Below, one piece after another: positions 35,259-43,063 of a stretch of DNA of 64,000 bases (position 1 is the stretch's first letter; every line of letters starts with the position of its first letter). A program made the translations under genes and the position numbers. This stretch comes from Candidatus Roizmanbacteria bacterium (GTDB lineage: Bacteria > Patescibacteriota > Microgenomatia > UBA1406 > GWC2-37-13). The stretch covers positions 1 to 64,000 of the forward strand of contig JAAZNM010000007.1 in the NCBI GenBank assembly GCA_012798265.1. The letters are read 5' to 3'. A model generated the notes under the pieces. The model saw only the letters and a program-made list of their open reading frames with translations, made no database searches and was not told the DNA's origin.

Positions 35259-37472
35259 ATGGTTCACATCGAAAAAATCATCAGGCTGCTGAAAAAATAT
35301 TCCTTATTGACGATAATAATCTCACTGACGGCCCTGACGGTTTTCAGTTATTTTTTTGTCTTTTTCAAGCTGCCTTCTCCTTATAGTCTCAAGGATTATC
35401 GGGCTGTTCCTCTTTCAACTCACATTTATGATCGTAACGGCAAACTTCTCTATGAGGTCTACAGAAATCAAAACCGGACCCCGGTCAACATAGATGAACT
35501 GCCGACCTACATCGGCCAGGCTACCATTGCTATCGAAGACAAGGATTTTTATAAACACAGCGGTATCTCGATCTTTAGCGGTATCCTCAGGGCAATAAAA
35601 GACATGGTTATCCAAAGAGATAATCTACAAGGCGGGTCGACTATCACCCAACAACTCATAAAAAGCGCCCTGTTGTCTCCGGAGCGGACAGTAAGACGCA
35701 AGATCAGAGAGATAATTCTTGCCCTCTGGACCGAAAGGATATTTAGCAAAAAACAGATTCTCGAACTCTACTTAAACCAGGTTCCGTACGGAGGCGCTTC
35801 CTACGGAATAGAAGAAGCCGCGAAAATATACTTCGGCAAACATGCCCAAGAACTAACCTTAGCCCAAGCCGCCCTTCTCGCCGGAATGACCCAAGCACCA
35901 ACCTTGTACTCTCCCCACAACAACCCGGGACTGGCTTTGACGAGACGGAACGAAGTCCTTAAGGCCATGCGGGATCAGAAATATATTAACCAGACGACCT
36001 ATGATAAAACCATTGACGAAAAAATTGTTGTTCAACCGCTTAAGATGCAGATTAAAGCCCCCCATTTTGTCTTTTACGTCAAATCGCAACTTGAGGAAAT
36101 ATACGGGGCCCAACAAGTGGAAGAAGGCGGATTAAAAGTTACCACCTCGCTTGACCTTGACGTCCAGGAAGAAGCGGAAAAGATCCTTAAAGACGAACTC
36201 GACAAAATCACTTATCTTAATGTATCAAACGGTGCCGCCCTTGTTACCCGGCCGCCGACCGGAGAGATACTGGCTATGGTCGGATCGGTCGACTATTTTG
36301 CCACTGTTTCCGGAGCCTTCAATGTGACAACCGCTTTAAGACAACCCGGTTCATCGATCAAACCCCTTAACTATGCCGTCGGTATAGACCGAAAACTGGT
36401 TACGGCCGCGACCGTATTTCTCGATACACCAACCTGTTTTTCCGCTATCGGCCAAAGCGGCAACTACTGCCCGGTCAACTATGACGGTCAGTTTCATGGA
36501 CCAACCCAATTGAGGTTTGCCCTGGGCAACTCTTTGAATATTCCGGCGGTCAAAATGTTGGCTGTCAACGGCGTGGAAAATTTCATCGCTTCATCTTCAG
36601 CTTTTACAATAAGTACTTTTAAAGACCCAAAAAATTATGGGCTTTCCCTTACCTTGGGCGGCGGAGAGGTATATATGACTGAAATGGCCCAGGCTTTTTC
36701 AACCTTTGCCAATCGCGGCAAGGCAAAAAAACTGAACTCCATCTTGAAGATAGAAGATAAATCAAAAAATACCCTTTTCACCTTTAAGGATCCGAACTTC
36801 ATCCAGGACATAAAAAAACCGCTTACCAGCCCAAGTTACTTGTCGATCACCGGTCAAAAAGCCGTTTCTCCGGAAACCGCTTTTATTATCTCCCACATTC
36901 TGCTTGACGACAACGCCAGGTCGACGGCTTTTGGAACCGGATCTTTGCTGTCCATCCCTGGTAAAGCCGTTTCCGTGAAAACCGGAACCACTGATGATAA
37001 ACGGGACAACTGGACTATCGGATATACTCCGAACTTCCTGACTACCGTCTGGGTCGGCAACAACAACAATGAACCGATGAATCCTTATCTGGCCTCAGGG
37101 GTTACCGGCGCCGCACCGATCTGGAACCGGGTCATGAAGTATGTCTTAAAAAACCAACCGGATCTTTGGCCGATAAGGCCGGAGACGGTTGTAGGCCACC
37201 AAGTATGTTGGGACTCGGGTAATATCATGAACAAGGATGAATCGGGTAAAGAAAACTGTCAAGCGAGATTTGAGTATTTCATAAAGGGAACGGAACCAAA
37301 AACCTCAAACATTTCAAAGATCACGGTCGCCGTCACCAAAGACGACAAACTGGCTCCGGCCAACTTCCCGGACGTCGAGATGAAGGAAAAAACCATCATC
37401 AAAGACATGTTCGGCATGTACTGCGTCGACTGCAATCACGACAAGGAACTCTATCAGACTATCAGGCTATAA
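35259..37472 (+). CDS. Class A penicillin-binding protein (PBP1A type)
   Basis: A 737-residue bifunctional peptidoglycan synthase. After an N-terminal membrane anchor (about 17-36) comes a GT51 glycosyltransferase domain with AIEDKDFYKHSGISIFSG (catalytic Glu), GGSTITQQLIKSALL and KKQILELYLNQVPYGGASYGIEEAAKIYFGK. The transpeptidase domain has SxxK in RQPGSSIKPLNYAVG, SxN in LGNSLNIPAVKM and KTG in VSVKTGTTDDKRDNW. The tail ends in a Cys pair (MYCVDCNHDKEL). It overlaps the convergent M20 peptidase by 11 nt. Confidence 0.96.
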   Translation: MVHIEKIIRLLKKYSLLTIIISLTALTVFSYFFVFFKLPSPYSLKDYRAVPLSTHIYDRNGKLLYEVYRNQNRTPVNIDELPTYIGQATIAIEDKDFYKHSGISIFSGILRAIKDMVIQRDNLQGGSTITQQLIKSALLSPERTVRRKIREIILALWTERIFSKKQILELYLNQVPYGGASYGIEEAAKIYFGKHAQELTLAQAALLAGMTQAPTLYSPHNNPGLALTRRNEVLKAMRDQKYINQTTYDKTIDEKIVVQPLKMQIKAPHFVFYVKSQLEEIYGAQQVEEGGLKVTTSLDLDVQEEAEKILKDELDKITYLNVSNGAALVTRPPTGEILAMVGSVDYFATVSGAFNVTTALRQPGSSIKPLNYAVGIDRKLVTAATVFLDTPTCFSAIGQSGNYCPVNYDGQFHGPTQLRFALGNSLNIPAVKMLAVNGVENFIASSSAFTISTFKDPKNYGLSLTLGGGEVYMTEMAQAFSTFANRGKAKKLNSILKIEDKSKNTLFTFKDPNFIQDIKKPLTSPSYLSITGQKAVSPETAFIISHILLDDNARSTAFGTGSLLSIPGKAVSVKTGTTDDKRDNWTIGYTPNFLTTVWVGNNNNEPMNPYLASGVTGAAPIWNRVMKYVLKNQPDLWPIRPETVVGHQVCWDSGNIMNKDESGKENCQARFEYFIKGTEPKTSNISKITVAVTKDDKLAPANFPDVEMKEKTIIKDMFGMYCVDCNHDKELYQTIRL

Positions 37473-38547
37473 AATTTTTGTAGCCGTTGATGATCTTCTT
37501 TAGAAGTTGAGTTATTTTTTCGATATCCTCATTTTTAATTTTTTCCTCAACGCTGTGAGCATTCGTTACTCCATCGGCCAAATTAACGACCTTAATTCCT
37601 TTATGGTTAAAATAATTAGCGTCAGAAACTCCGTTGATTTTGTAATAACTTGGTTTAACTCCCCATTGTTTTTTTATTTGTTCACTTAAAAACTTGAGCC
37701 ATGAGTCGTTTTTTTTATGATCATAGCCGGCTAAATAACCATTAAAATCTATTTTTGTGGTTACGTTAAATTTACCTTCAACTGTCTTAAGATTGTTTTT
37801 TATCAGGTTTATTTGTTTTTGGAAAAATTTTTTTTTGAAACTTCTTATCTCTCCCTGAATAATAATTTTTTCCGGAATTATATTGATTCCCGTACCGCCC
37901 TCGATTTTCCCGATATTAATCGTTGTTTTTTTATTGTCATTAAAACCTAATTTAATTTTTTGAAGGAAATATTGGAAAGCTGATAGGGCATTTATTCCTA
38001 AATCTTGTCGGGAAGAATGGGATGCCTTGCCTAAAAAATCAATCTGAAAATTAATGATCTCTGGAGAAGACAAAACAATTCCACCCAATGGATTCGCGTT
38101 GTCAAATATTATCCCTACTTTTGATCTTAATTTTTTAAAAGGAAAATCAGTAAGATTATCACCTACTTCTTCTTTAACCGTGAATATTATTTCCAACTTT
38201 TGTTTTATTTTGATTTTCAAAAGATTGTCTAGCGTAAAAAGGATCGCAGCTAATGTCGATTTATTATCGGCTCCCAAAATAGTACTACCGTCACTTTGCC
38301 AATAGCCATTTTTTAATATCGGCTTTATTCCGCATCCCGGTTCAACTGTATCTAAATGGGCCGATATTAATAAAGGTTTTCCCTCGGAACCAATCTGTAT
38401 TAAAAGATTACCGGTTTTATCAATATAATAATCATTTATTCCCCGCTCTTTAAAAAAATTGATAATAAATCTGGTCAATTTTTTTTCGTAGCCGGACGGA
38501 CTATATATAACTACTATTTGTTTAAAAAGCGCTTCAAGTTTATTCAT
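37462..38547 (-). CDS. M20-family metallopeptidase (PepT-like)
   Basis: A 361-residue zinc peptidase. Metal-site blocks are LLISAHLDTVEPGCG (His-x-Asp), STILGADNKSTLAAIL (Asp), IIFTVKEEVGDNL (Glu-Glu) and IIFDNANPLGG, with the dimerisation domain around FQIDFLGKASHSSRQDLGINAL. It most resembles tripeptidase T-type exopeptidases, which release amino acids from short peptides. The ATG at 38547 gives an ATGA overlap with the upstream acetyltransferase gene. The coding sequence is more AT-rich than the neighbouring PBP gene, which may point to later acquisition. Confidence 0.85.
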   Translation of the reverse strand: MNKLEALFKQIVVIYSPSGYEKKLTRFIINFFKERGINDYYIDKTGNLLIQIGSEGKPLLISAHLDTVEPGCGIKPILKNGYWQSDGSTILGADNKSTLAAILFTLDNLLKIKIKQKLEIIFTVKEEVGDNLTDFPFKKLRSKVGIIFDNANPLGGIVLSSPEIINFQIDFLGKASHSSRQDLGINALSAFQYFLQKIKLGFNDNKKTTINIGKIEGGTGINIIPEKIIIQGEIRSFKKKFFQKQINLIKNNLKTVEGKFNVTTKIDFNGYLAGYDHKKNDSWLKFLSEQIKKQWGVKPSYYKINGVSDANYFNHKGIKVVNLADGVTNAHSVEEKIKNEDIEKITQLLKKIINGYKNFIA

Positions 38548-39152
38548 ATGTTTTGATTGTACCAATATATAACTGATGGTAAATTCCACCCTTCAAAAAT
38601 GTTTATACCGTTAATGAAAAATTTTGAATAATTCTCTGTTTCCTGGGCAGTTAATAACTGCTCCTGCCAATTTTCAAGTCTTTGAAAAAGTTTTTTTGAC
38701 GGAACATTGTCTTCGGTGACCACCGCAAATATGGGAACATTTTTTTCTTGGGAATACGTATCCCCGATCAATTGCTCTATTAAAAGTTGCGCCAAATGAT
38801 GATTACGTAAATCCGGATGTATCCAAACGCTCCCCAACTCTAACCCTTTAGTTTCTCCTTCGGCATTTTTCCAAGGATTAAGTCTGGCGAAACCGGTTGC
38901 CGCAAACTGGGAATCAACCATCAGTGTCGCCAATCCAACGCTAGTGGCGGCAATAATTTCATCTGGTTTTACCGGCAACATGTGAGGATCGCTACAAATT
39001 GTTTTGCTTAAATGTAGGGCAACCTCTAACATGTCTTCGGGTTTTTGAATAGACAGCGACTTTAAATCTTTTGGCAAAATTACCGTACAGCCACTAATAA
39101 AAGCGTTGTATTCCTGTATTTTTCCAGATCCTGTTTGAGTTAATTTTTCCAT
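38544..39152 (-). CDS. GNAT-family N-acetyltransferase
   Basis: A 202-residue protein with a GNAT core: GLELGSVWIHPDLRNHHLAQLLIEQLIGDTYSQ (motif A, the acetyl-CoA pyrophosphate loop in a variant RNHHLA form) and IFAVVTEDNVPSKKLFQRLE (motif B). The substrate cannot be told. It forms an operon with the M20 peptidase (4-nt overlap) and is preceded by a leader with a small ORF and an intrinsic terminator (39182-39294), which suggests control by attenuation. Confidence 0.75.
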   Translation of the reverse strand: MEKLTQTGSGKIQEYNAFISGCTVILPKDLKSLSIQKPEDMLEVALHLSKTICSDPHMLPVKPDEIIAATSVGLATLMVDSQFAATGFARLNPWKNAEGETKGLELGSVWIHPDLRNHHLAQLLIEQLIGDTYSQEKNVPIFAVVTEDNVPSKKLFQRLENWQEQLLTAQETENYSKFFINGINIFEGWNLPSVIYWYNQNI

Positions 39153-39181
39153 AATTTTAAAAATAATTAATAATTTCGGGT

Positions 39182-39206
39182 AAAAAAAATCCCGCTTCGG
39201 GCGGGA
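39182..39206 (-). terminator. Intrinsic terminator in the acetyltransferase leader
   Basis: Minus-strand stem TCCCGC/GCGGGA (39206-39201 and 39195-39190) with loop CCGAA, followed by eight T. It ends 30 nt before the acetyltransferase ATG, so it would stop leader transcripts before the gene. Confidence 0.85.
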
Positions 39207-39231
39207 GGAATAAATCTAAACCAATGAAAAG

Positions 39232-39294
39232 TTACTCCTCCCTAAGGAAGAGTCGCCTTGAAGAAAAAAAGAAGGTTTCTAAATGATTTTTCAT
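39232..39294 (-). CDS. Leader peptide ORF, 20 codons
   Basis: A small ORF encoding MKNHLETFFF followed by SSRRLFLREE and TAA. It starts 14 nt after a TATAAT box and ends just after a GGGAGGAG tract. The codons CTC TTC CTT near the end form one arm of a hairpin with GGAGGAG, and GGGAGGA can instead pair with TCCTCCC at the base of the terminator. This is the layout of a translation-controlled attenuator. The sensed amino acid (Leu, Phe or Arg) is guesswork. Confidence 0.5.
   Translation of the reverse strand: MKNHLETFFFSSRRLFLREE
39235..39252 (-). promoter_or_regulatory. Anti-antiterminator hairpin of the acetyltransferase leader
   Basis: CTCTTCC (39252-39246) pairs with GGAGGAG (39241-39235) with one G-T pair and the loop TTAG. 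The same GGGAGGA (39242-39236) is perfectly complementary to TCCTCCC (39209-39203), which overlaps the terminator 5' arm, so the two structures exclude each other. Confidence 0.5.
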
Positions 39295-39308
39295 AGATTG
39301 GCGTTATA

Positions 39309-39337
39309 ATTATATATCAAGATATTATTATTGTCCA
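39309..39337 (-). promoter_or_regulatory. Promoter of the leader-acetyltransferase-peptidase unit
   Basis: Minus strand: TGGACA (39332-39337), a 17-nt spacer and TATAAT (39309-39314). The start would be near 39302, about 8 nt before the leader ORF. A plus-strand TATAAT (39305-39310) overlaps it and may serve dtd. Confidence 0.6.
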
Positions 39338-39344
39338 TAACTTT

Positions 39345-39791
39345 ATGATTGCCCTAATCCAACGGGTCAGCCAAGGCCGTGTACTGGTAAAAAAAAACCT
39401 TCTTTCGGAGATAGACCATGGATATGTCATCCTTTTAGGCATATTTCGGGAAGACAATTATGAAGACGTAGTCAAACTGGCCGACAAAATTGTCAACTTG
39501 AGAATAATGTCCGATGAACAGCTAAAGATGAACCGATCGATTACAGATACCAAAGGCAAAGTTCTTCTCGTTTCCCAATTTACTCTTTGTGCCGATGTCA
39601 GCGGTGGCCGACGGCCATCGTTTATCAAAGCCAAAGAACCAAAAGAAGCGGAAACACTTTACCGGTCGCTTAAGACTGAAATTGAGAAAAAAGGCGTCGA
39701 TGTCGTTACCGGAAAATTCGGGGAATATATGGACGTTATCATCCACAATGATGGTCCGGTAACTATTATGGTCGACAGCAAGAATATATAA
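39345..39791 (+). CDS. dtd: D-aminoacyl-tRNA deacylase
   Basis: A 148-residue Dtd, which hydrolyses D-amino acids (and glycine from tRNA-Ala) off tRNAs. It starts MIALIQRVSQGRVLV and has the active-site motifs LLVSQFTLCADVSGGRRPSF (SQFTL) and HNDGPVTIMVDSKN (NDGPVTI, in place of the common NxGPVT). It is divergent from the acetyltransferase leader. The 3' flank carries a degenerate copy of the 38-bp palindrome. Confidence 0.96.
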   Translation: MIALIQRVSQGRVLVKKNLLSEIDHGYVILLGIFREDNYEDVVKLADKIVNLRIMSDEQLKMNRSITDTKGKVLLVSQFTLCADVSGGRRPSFIKAKEPKEAETLYRSLKTEIEKKGVDVVTGKFGEYMDVIIHNDGPVTIMVDSKNI

Positions 39792-39794
39792 CAA

Positions 39795-39832
39795 ATCCCC
39801 AAAAACGCTACGATCGTATCAAAAAAAGGGAA
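39795..39832. repeat. Degenerate copy of the 38-bp palindromic element
   Basis: Aligned without gaps to the palindrome at 61568-61605 it matches at 29 of 38 positions, with 16 consecutive identical bases (TACGATCGTATCAAAA). The core TACGATCGTA and the outer TCCC/GGGA stay symmetric, but the middle arms do not. It lies 3 nt after the dtd stop codon. Confidence 0.75.
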
Positions 39833-39846
39833 CAGTCAAATACCTC

Positions 39847-39875
39847 TTGAAAAAGCTAGATTACCGGTATATTAT
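39847..39875 (+). promoter_or_regulatory. rarA promoter
   Basis: TTGAAA (39847-39852), a 17-nt spacer and TATTAT (39870-39875). Transcription would start near 39882, about 30 nt before the chosen ATG and close to an in-frame GTG at 39880. Confidence 0.5.
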
Positions 39876-39912
39876 GTTAGTGAACAAGTGTTTACCTTGT
39901 TTACCTAAAAGT

Positions 39913-41121
39913 ATGAACATACCGCTGGCAGAAAAGCTGAGACCGAAAAATCTTGATGAATTCGTCGGACAGACGCATCTTGTCGGCAAAAACAGGCCGA
40001 TAAGGAAGATGATCGAAAACAAAAAGGTCGTTTCCATGGTTTTGTGGGGACCGCCCGGTACCGGAAAGACTACCCTGGCACGGATAATTGCCCGTTATAT
40101 CGACGCTAATTTTGTCCCGTTTTCAACCGTCGCCGGCGGCGGCGTACCCGAAGTAAGAAAAATTATTGCCCAGGCAAAAAAAGACCAGGGACTTTTCCAA
40201 AAAAATACCGTTCTTTTTGTCGACGAGATTCATCGTTTTAACAAAGCGCAACAGGATGCTTTCCTACCTTATGTTGAAGACGGAACTATTACTTTAATCG
40301 GCGCCACCACGGAAAATCCCGGGTTTGAGGTGATTGCTCCGCTTGTCTCACGCAGCCAAATATATGTCTTATACGCTTTGAACGAGAAAGAGATCGAGAT
40401 GATTGTAAAAAAAGCCGTTGGTTTTTGCGGAAATAACGTCTTTGAAAAAGAAGCTGTCCAACATATAGTCAAAACGGCCAACGGCGATGCCCGAGCCGCC
40501 ATAAACGCCGTTGAGTTGGCAGCTTCCTTAAGCAAAAAAATCACCCTAAAAACGGCCGAAGAAGCCGTTCAGCGCAAAGCCATCTATTATGACAAAAAAG
40601 GCGACTGGCATTATGACACGATCTCCGCCTTTATAAAAAGCCTTCGCGGCAGTCAACCCAACGCCGCCCTCCATTACCTGGCCCGAATGATCAAAGCCGG
40701 CGAAGATCCGGTTTTTATAGCCAGAAGGATGGTCATTTTCGCTTCAGAAGATATAGGCAATGCCCTACCGACCGCTCTTGTAGTAGCTACCTCCTGCATG
40801 CAGGCGGTCCACATGATCGGTATGCCTGAAGCAACGCTTATCCTGGCTCAAACTGCTGCCTATCTGGCCACCGCCAAAAAATCGATCGCCTCGACGGTCG
40901 CCATCCAACAAGCGCTGCAGGATATAGACGAAAAAAATCTTGATCCGATCCCGCTCCATCTCCGCAACCCCTCAAACAAGGTGATGAAAGCTTTAGGTTA
41001 TGGACGCAATCACGTCCGCTACCCGTGGCTTGCGGAAAAACAGTCCGGACAAAAAATCAACCAAGAGTACATGCCGAAAAATCTCCAAGGCCGCAGATAT
41101 TACCTGCCCGACTGGAAGTAA
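39913..41121 (+). CDS. rarA: RarA/MgsA-family replication-associated recombination ATPase
   Basis: A 402-residue clamp-loader-like AAA+ ATPase acting at stalled replication forks. It shows PLAEKLRPKNLDEFVGQTHLVG, Walker A WGPPGTGKTTLARIIA, Walker B VLFVDEIHRFNKAQQDAFLPYVEDGTI, sensor 1 GATTENPGFEV, and the C-terminal tetramerisation domain with DWHYDTISAFIKSLRGSQPNAALHYLARMIKAGEDPVFIARRMVIFASEDIG. The ATG at 39913 gives the family start. An in-frame GTG at 39880 close to the predicted transcription start would add 11 residues and cannot be excluded. Confidence 0.95.
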   Translation: MNIPLAEKLRPKNLDEFVGQTHLVGKNRPIRKMIENKKVVSMVLWGPPGTGKTTLARIIARYIDANFVPFSTVAGGGVPEVRKIIAQAKKDQGLFQKNTVLFVDEIHRFNKAQQDAFLPYVEDGTITLIGATTENPGFEVIAPLVSRSQIYVLYALNEKEIEMIVKKAVGFCGNNVFEKEAVQHIVKTANGDARAAINAVELAASLSKKITLKTAEEAVQRKAIYYDKKGDWHYDTISAFIKSLRGSQPNAALHYLARMIKAGEDPVFIARRMVIFASEDIGNALPTALVVATSCMQAVHMIGMPEATLILAQTAAYLATAKKSIASTVAIQQALQDIDEKNLDPIPLHLRNPSNKVMKALGYGRNHVRYPWLAEKQSGQKINQEYMPKNLQGRRYYLPDWK

Positions 41122-41135
41122 CCCACACTTTACGG

Positions 41136-41141
41136 TAGAAT
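41136..41141 (+). promoter_or_regulatory. -10 box of the small membrane protein gene
   Basis: TAGAAT ends 6 nt before the ATG at 41148; no good -35 is seen. Leaderless geometry. Confidence 0.45.
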
Positions 41142-41147
41142 GTTTTT

Positions 41148-41498
41148 ATGTACCGATACTTGGAAAACCATCGCCACAAAATTTCAAACATACTGGAAAC
41201 CAAGACCGACTACGATTGGAAAAAACTGGCGAAATACAACCGTACCCGAATTTCTTTTTTTCAACACGAGCGGCTCATACACCTGCTTGTTACCCTGTTT
41301 GTCGGTCTTTATGCCATTATTTCCATATATGTTACCGTCTGGCTGCGTCAGGTCGAGTTCATCTTGGTCGATATTCTTTTGATAGCATTGTTCATCCCTT
41401 ACGTTTTCCATTATTATCAGTTGGAAAACGCTGTCCAGAGCCTATATCGACTGGACGAGGAAATTAATAAACGCATAAATGACGCCGATTTGGTATAA
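41148..41498 (+). CDS. Small two-helix membrane protein of unknown function
   Basis: A 116-residue protein not recognised as a known family. A polar, basic N-terminal half (to about 42) is followed by two membrane helices (about 44-66 and 70-88) and a C-terminal amphipathic stretch (YYQLENAVQSLYRLDEEINKRINDADLV) with coiled-coil-like heptads. It lies between rarA and the trpB leader on the plus strand, with its own -10 box. The stop codon overlaps the next -10 (41494-41499). Confidence 0.65.
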   Translation: MYRYLENHRHKISNILETKTDYDWKKLAKYNRTRISFFQHERLIHLLVTLFVGLYAIISIYVTVWLRQVEFILVDILLIALFIPYVFHYYQLENAVQSLYRLDEEINKRINDADLV

Positions 41499-41505
41499 TC
41501 TCAAT

Positions 41506-41577
41506 ATGTTAACGTTTATTACCCGAAAAAACTGGCAGTTTAAGCCTTCTTTACTTGAGGGTAATAAACTTATGTAA
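41506..41577 (+). CDS. Leader peptide ORF, 23 codons with one Trp
   Basis: The ORF starts 6 nt after TATAAT and encodes MLTFITRKNW followed by QFKPSLLEGNKLM, with one Trp codon at 41533-41535. It spans the 11-bp stem of the leader RNA, so translating ribosomes would disturb the fold. A single Trp codon is weaker than the tandem Trp codons of classic trp leaders. Confidence 0.45.
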   Translation: MLTFITRKNWQFKPSLLEGNKLM

Positions 41578-41611
41578 TAATTAATTTTTCCCTCAAGATA
41601 AAAGAGGGCGT

Positions 41612-41638
41612 ATCCGCCGATTAGAGGCGGATTTTTTT
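41612..41638 (+). terminator. Intrinsic terminator upstream of trpB
   Basis: ATCCGCC (41612-41618), loop GATTAGA, GGCGGAT (41626-41632), followed by a run of T to 41638. A 4-bp helix GGCG/CGCC (41607-41610 with 41615-41618) would compete with it, so it may be conditional. Confidence 0.85.
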
Positions 41639-41739
41639 ATGGGTGAAAACAAAAGAGTATCTGAAAATTATTTTTTTTCCATCATCTGGTGGACCAGGTC
41701 ATTCTGGCGAAAAAACCGGACTGTCAACCACCCCGTCGG

Positions 41740-41769
41740 TTGGAAACAATATTATTATCAATTTACTAA
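41740..41769 (+). promoter_or_regulatory. Putative trpB promoter
   Basis: TTGGAA (41740-41745), an 18-nt spacer, TACTAA (41764-41769), 5 nt to the ATG. It lies downstream of the terminator, so trpB may also be expressed independently of the leader. Between 41639 and 41739 no gene is certain; see the Trp-rich reading frame noted in the findings. Confidence 0.45.
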
Positions 41770-41774
41770 TAAAA

Positions 41775-43061
41775 ATGAAAAACATTCCCACTCATTTCGT
41801 CAATATAAATTTTTATCTGAAAAAATATCTGGGGGAACTGCCCGACCCGCCTCTCCACCCGATAACCAAAAAACCGGTCGAAGGCAAAGACCTTGAGGCA
41901 ATCTTTGCTAAAGAGCTCATCAGGCAAGAGATGACCCTTGAAGAAAAGATCAAAATACCTGATGAGGTCAGACGGATATACGGACTTTACCGGCCAACAC
42001 CTCTGGTTCGTGCCCGCAGACTGGAAGAATATCTTAAAACGCCGGCCAGAATTTATTTTAAAAACGAGGGGGCAACCCTGACCGGCAGCCACAAAATAAA
42101 CACGGCCGTTGCCCAAGCGTTTTATAACAAAAAAGAAGGGATAAAAACCCTTATGACCGAAACCGGCGCCGGCCAGTGGGGTTCGGCTTTAAGCGTCGCC
42201 TGTCATTTTTTTGGACTTAACTGCCGGATCTTTATGGTTAGGATATCATACGAACAAAAACCTTACCGCAAAACCGTCATGGAGCTTTTTGGCGGTCAAG
42301 TGCATGCCAGTCCTTCGACGATAACCGAGTTCGGCCGAAAAATATTGAAAGAAGACCCAACCTGTCCGGGAAGCTTGGGGATCGCGATCAGTGAGGCGCT
42401 TGAGCTCGTTCTCAAAAAAGAGCGGACCCGTTACTGCCTGGGCAGCGTCCTAAACCATGTCCTTCTCCATCAGACGATTGTCGGCCAGGAAACAAAGACC
42501 CAACTGGCAAAAATCGGTGACTATCCCGATATCGTCATCGGTTGCGTCGGCGGCGGTAGTAACTTTGCCGGTCTGGCAATTCCGTTTGTTATCGATAAAA
42601 TCTCCGGCGAAAAAAAACGGCTGAGATTCGTCGGCGTAGAATCAAAGGCTTGCCCTAAAATGACCAAGGGTCGATACCGTTATGATTTTGGAGACTCCGC
42701 CGGTAAAACCCCTCTCCTAAAAATGCAGACCTTAGGAAAGGATTTCATACCGGACAAGATTCATGCCGGCGGCTTACGTTACCATGCCAACGCTCCAATA
42801 CTGTCGTTTTTGAATGAAAAGGGGGTTTCCGAAGCACGTGCCTATGGACAGGAGGAAGTATTTGAGTCAGCCGTTATCTTCGCCAGAACCGAAGGGATTA
42901 TTCCCGCGCCGGAATCCGCCCACGCGATAAGAGCGGTTATTGACGAGGCAAAAGAATGCCGGAGAAAAAAACAGATGAAGGTAATTGTTTTTAACCTTTC
43001 CGGCCACGGTCTTCTGGACCTTAACGGCTATACCGATTATCTAAATGGCAAACTGGCTTAA
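41775..43061 (+). CDS. trpB: TrpB2-type tryptophan synthase beta chain
   Basis: A 428-residue PLP enzyme that joins indole and serine. [24 protein letters not shown] holds the PLP lysine (Lys107), followed by [60 protein letters not shown], the phosphate loop [18 protein letters not shown], and [20 protein letters not shown]. These, and the ~430-residue length, mark the TrpB2 subfamily, which acts without the usual TrpA partner. The ATG at 41775 gives the family start; an ATG at 41643 would add 44 unrelated residues. No other trp gene is in the window, so it may salvage indole. The stop is 2 nt from the convergent rfbC stop. Confidence 0.93.
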   Translation: MKNIPTHFVNINFYLKKYLGELPDPPLHPITKKPVEGKDLEAIFAKELIRQEMTLEEKIKIPDEVRRIYGLYRPTPLVRARRLEEYLKTPARIYFKNEGATLTGSHKINTAVAQAFYNKKEGIKTLMTETGAGQWGSALSVACHFFGLNCRIFMVRISYEQKPYRKTVMELFGGQVHASPSTITEFGRKILKEDPTCPGSLGIAISEALELVLKKERTRYCLGSVLNHVLLHQTIVGQETKTQLAKIGDYPDIVIGCVGGGSNFAGLAIPFVIDKISGEKKRLRFVGVESKACPKMTKGRYRYDFGDSAGKTPLLKMQTLGKDFIPDKIHAGGLRYHANAPILSFLNEKGVSEARAYGQEEVFESAVIFARTEGIIPAPESAHAIRAVIDEAKECRRKKQMKVIVFNLSGHGLLDLNGYTDYLNGKLA

Positions 43062-43063
43062 GG

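Larger units (their letters stand above)
41494..41638 (+). ncRNA. Structured leader or small RNA upstream of trpB
   Basis: A self-contained unit: TATAAT (41494-41499), a leaderless 23-codon ORF, and a T-tailed terminator. The RNA can form an 11-bp perfect stem (41514-41524 with 41559-41569), or the alternative 8-bp helix CTTGAGGG/CCCTCAAG (41554-41561 with 41590-41597), which competes both with that stem and with CCCTC/GAGGG (41590-41594 with 41604-41608). No known RNA family was recognised. It could be an attenuator of trpB or an independent small RNA. Confidence 0.6.

Noticed and set aside
41685-41705. T-box-like GGTGGACC upstream of trpB
   Set aside because: The T-box consensus AGGGTGGNACCGCG and the specifier stem are not present, and the terminator lies upstream rather than downstream of it.
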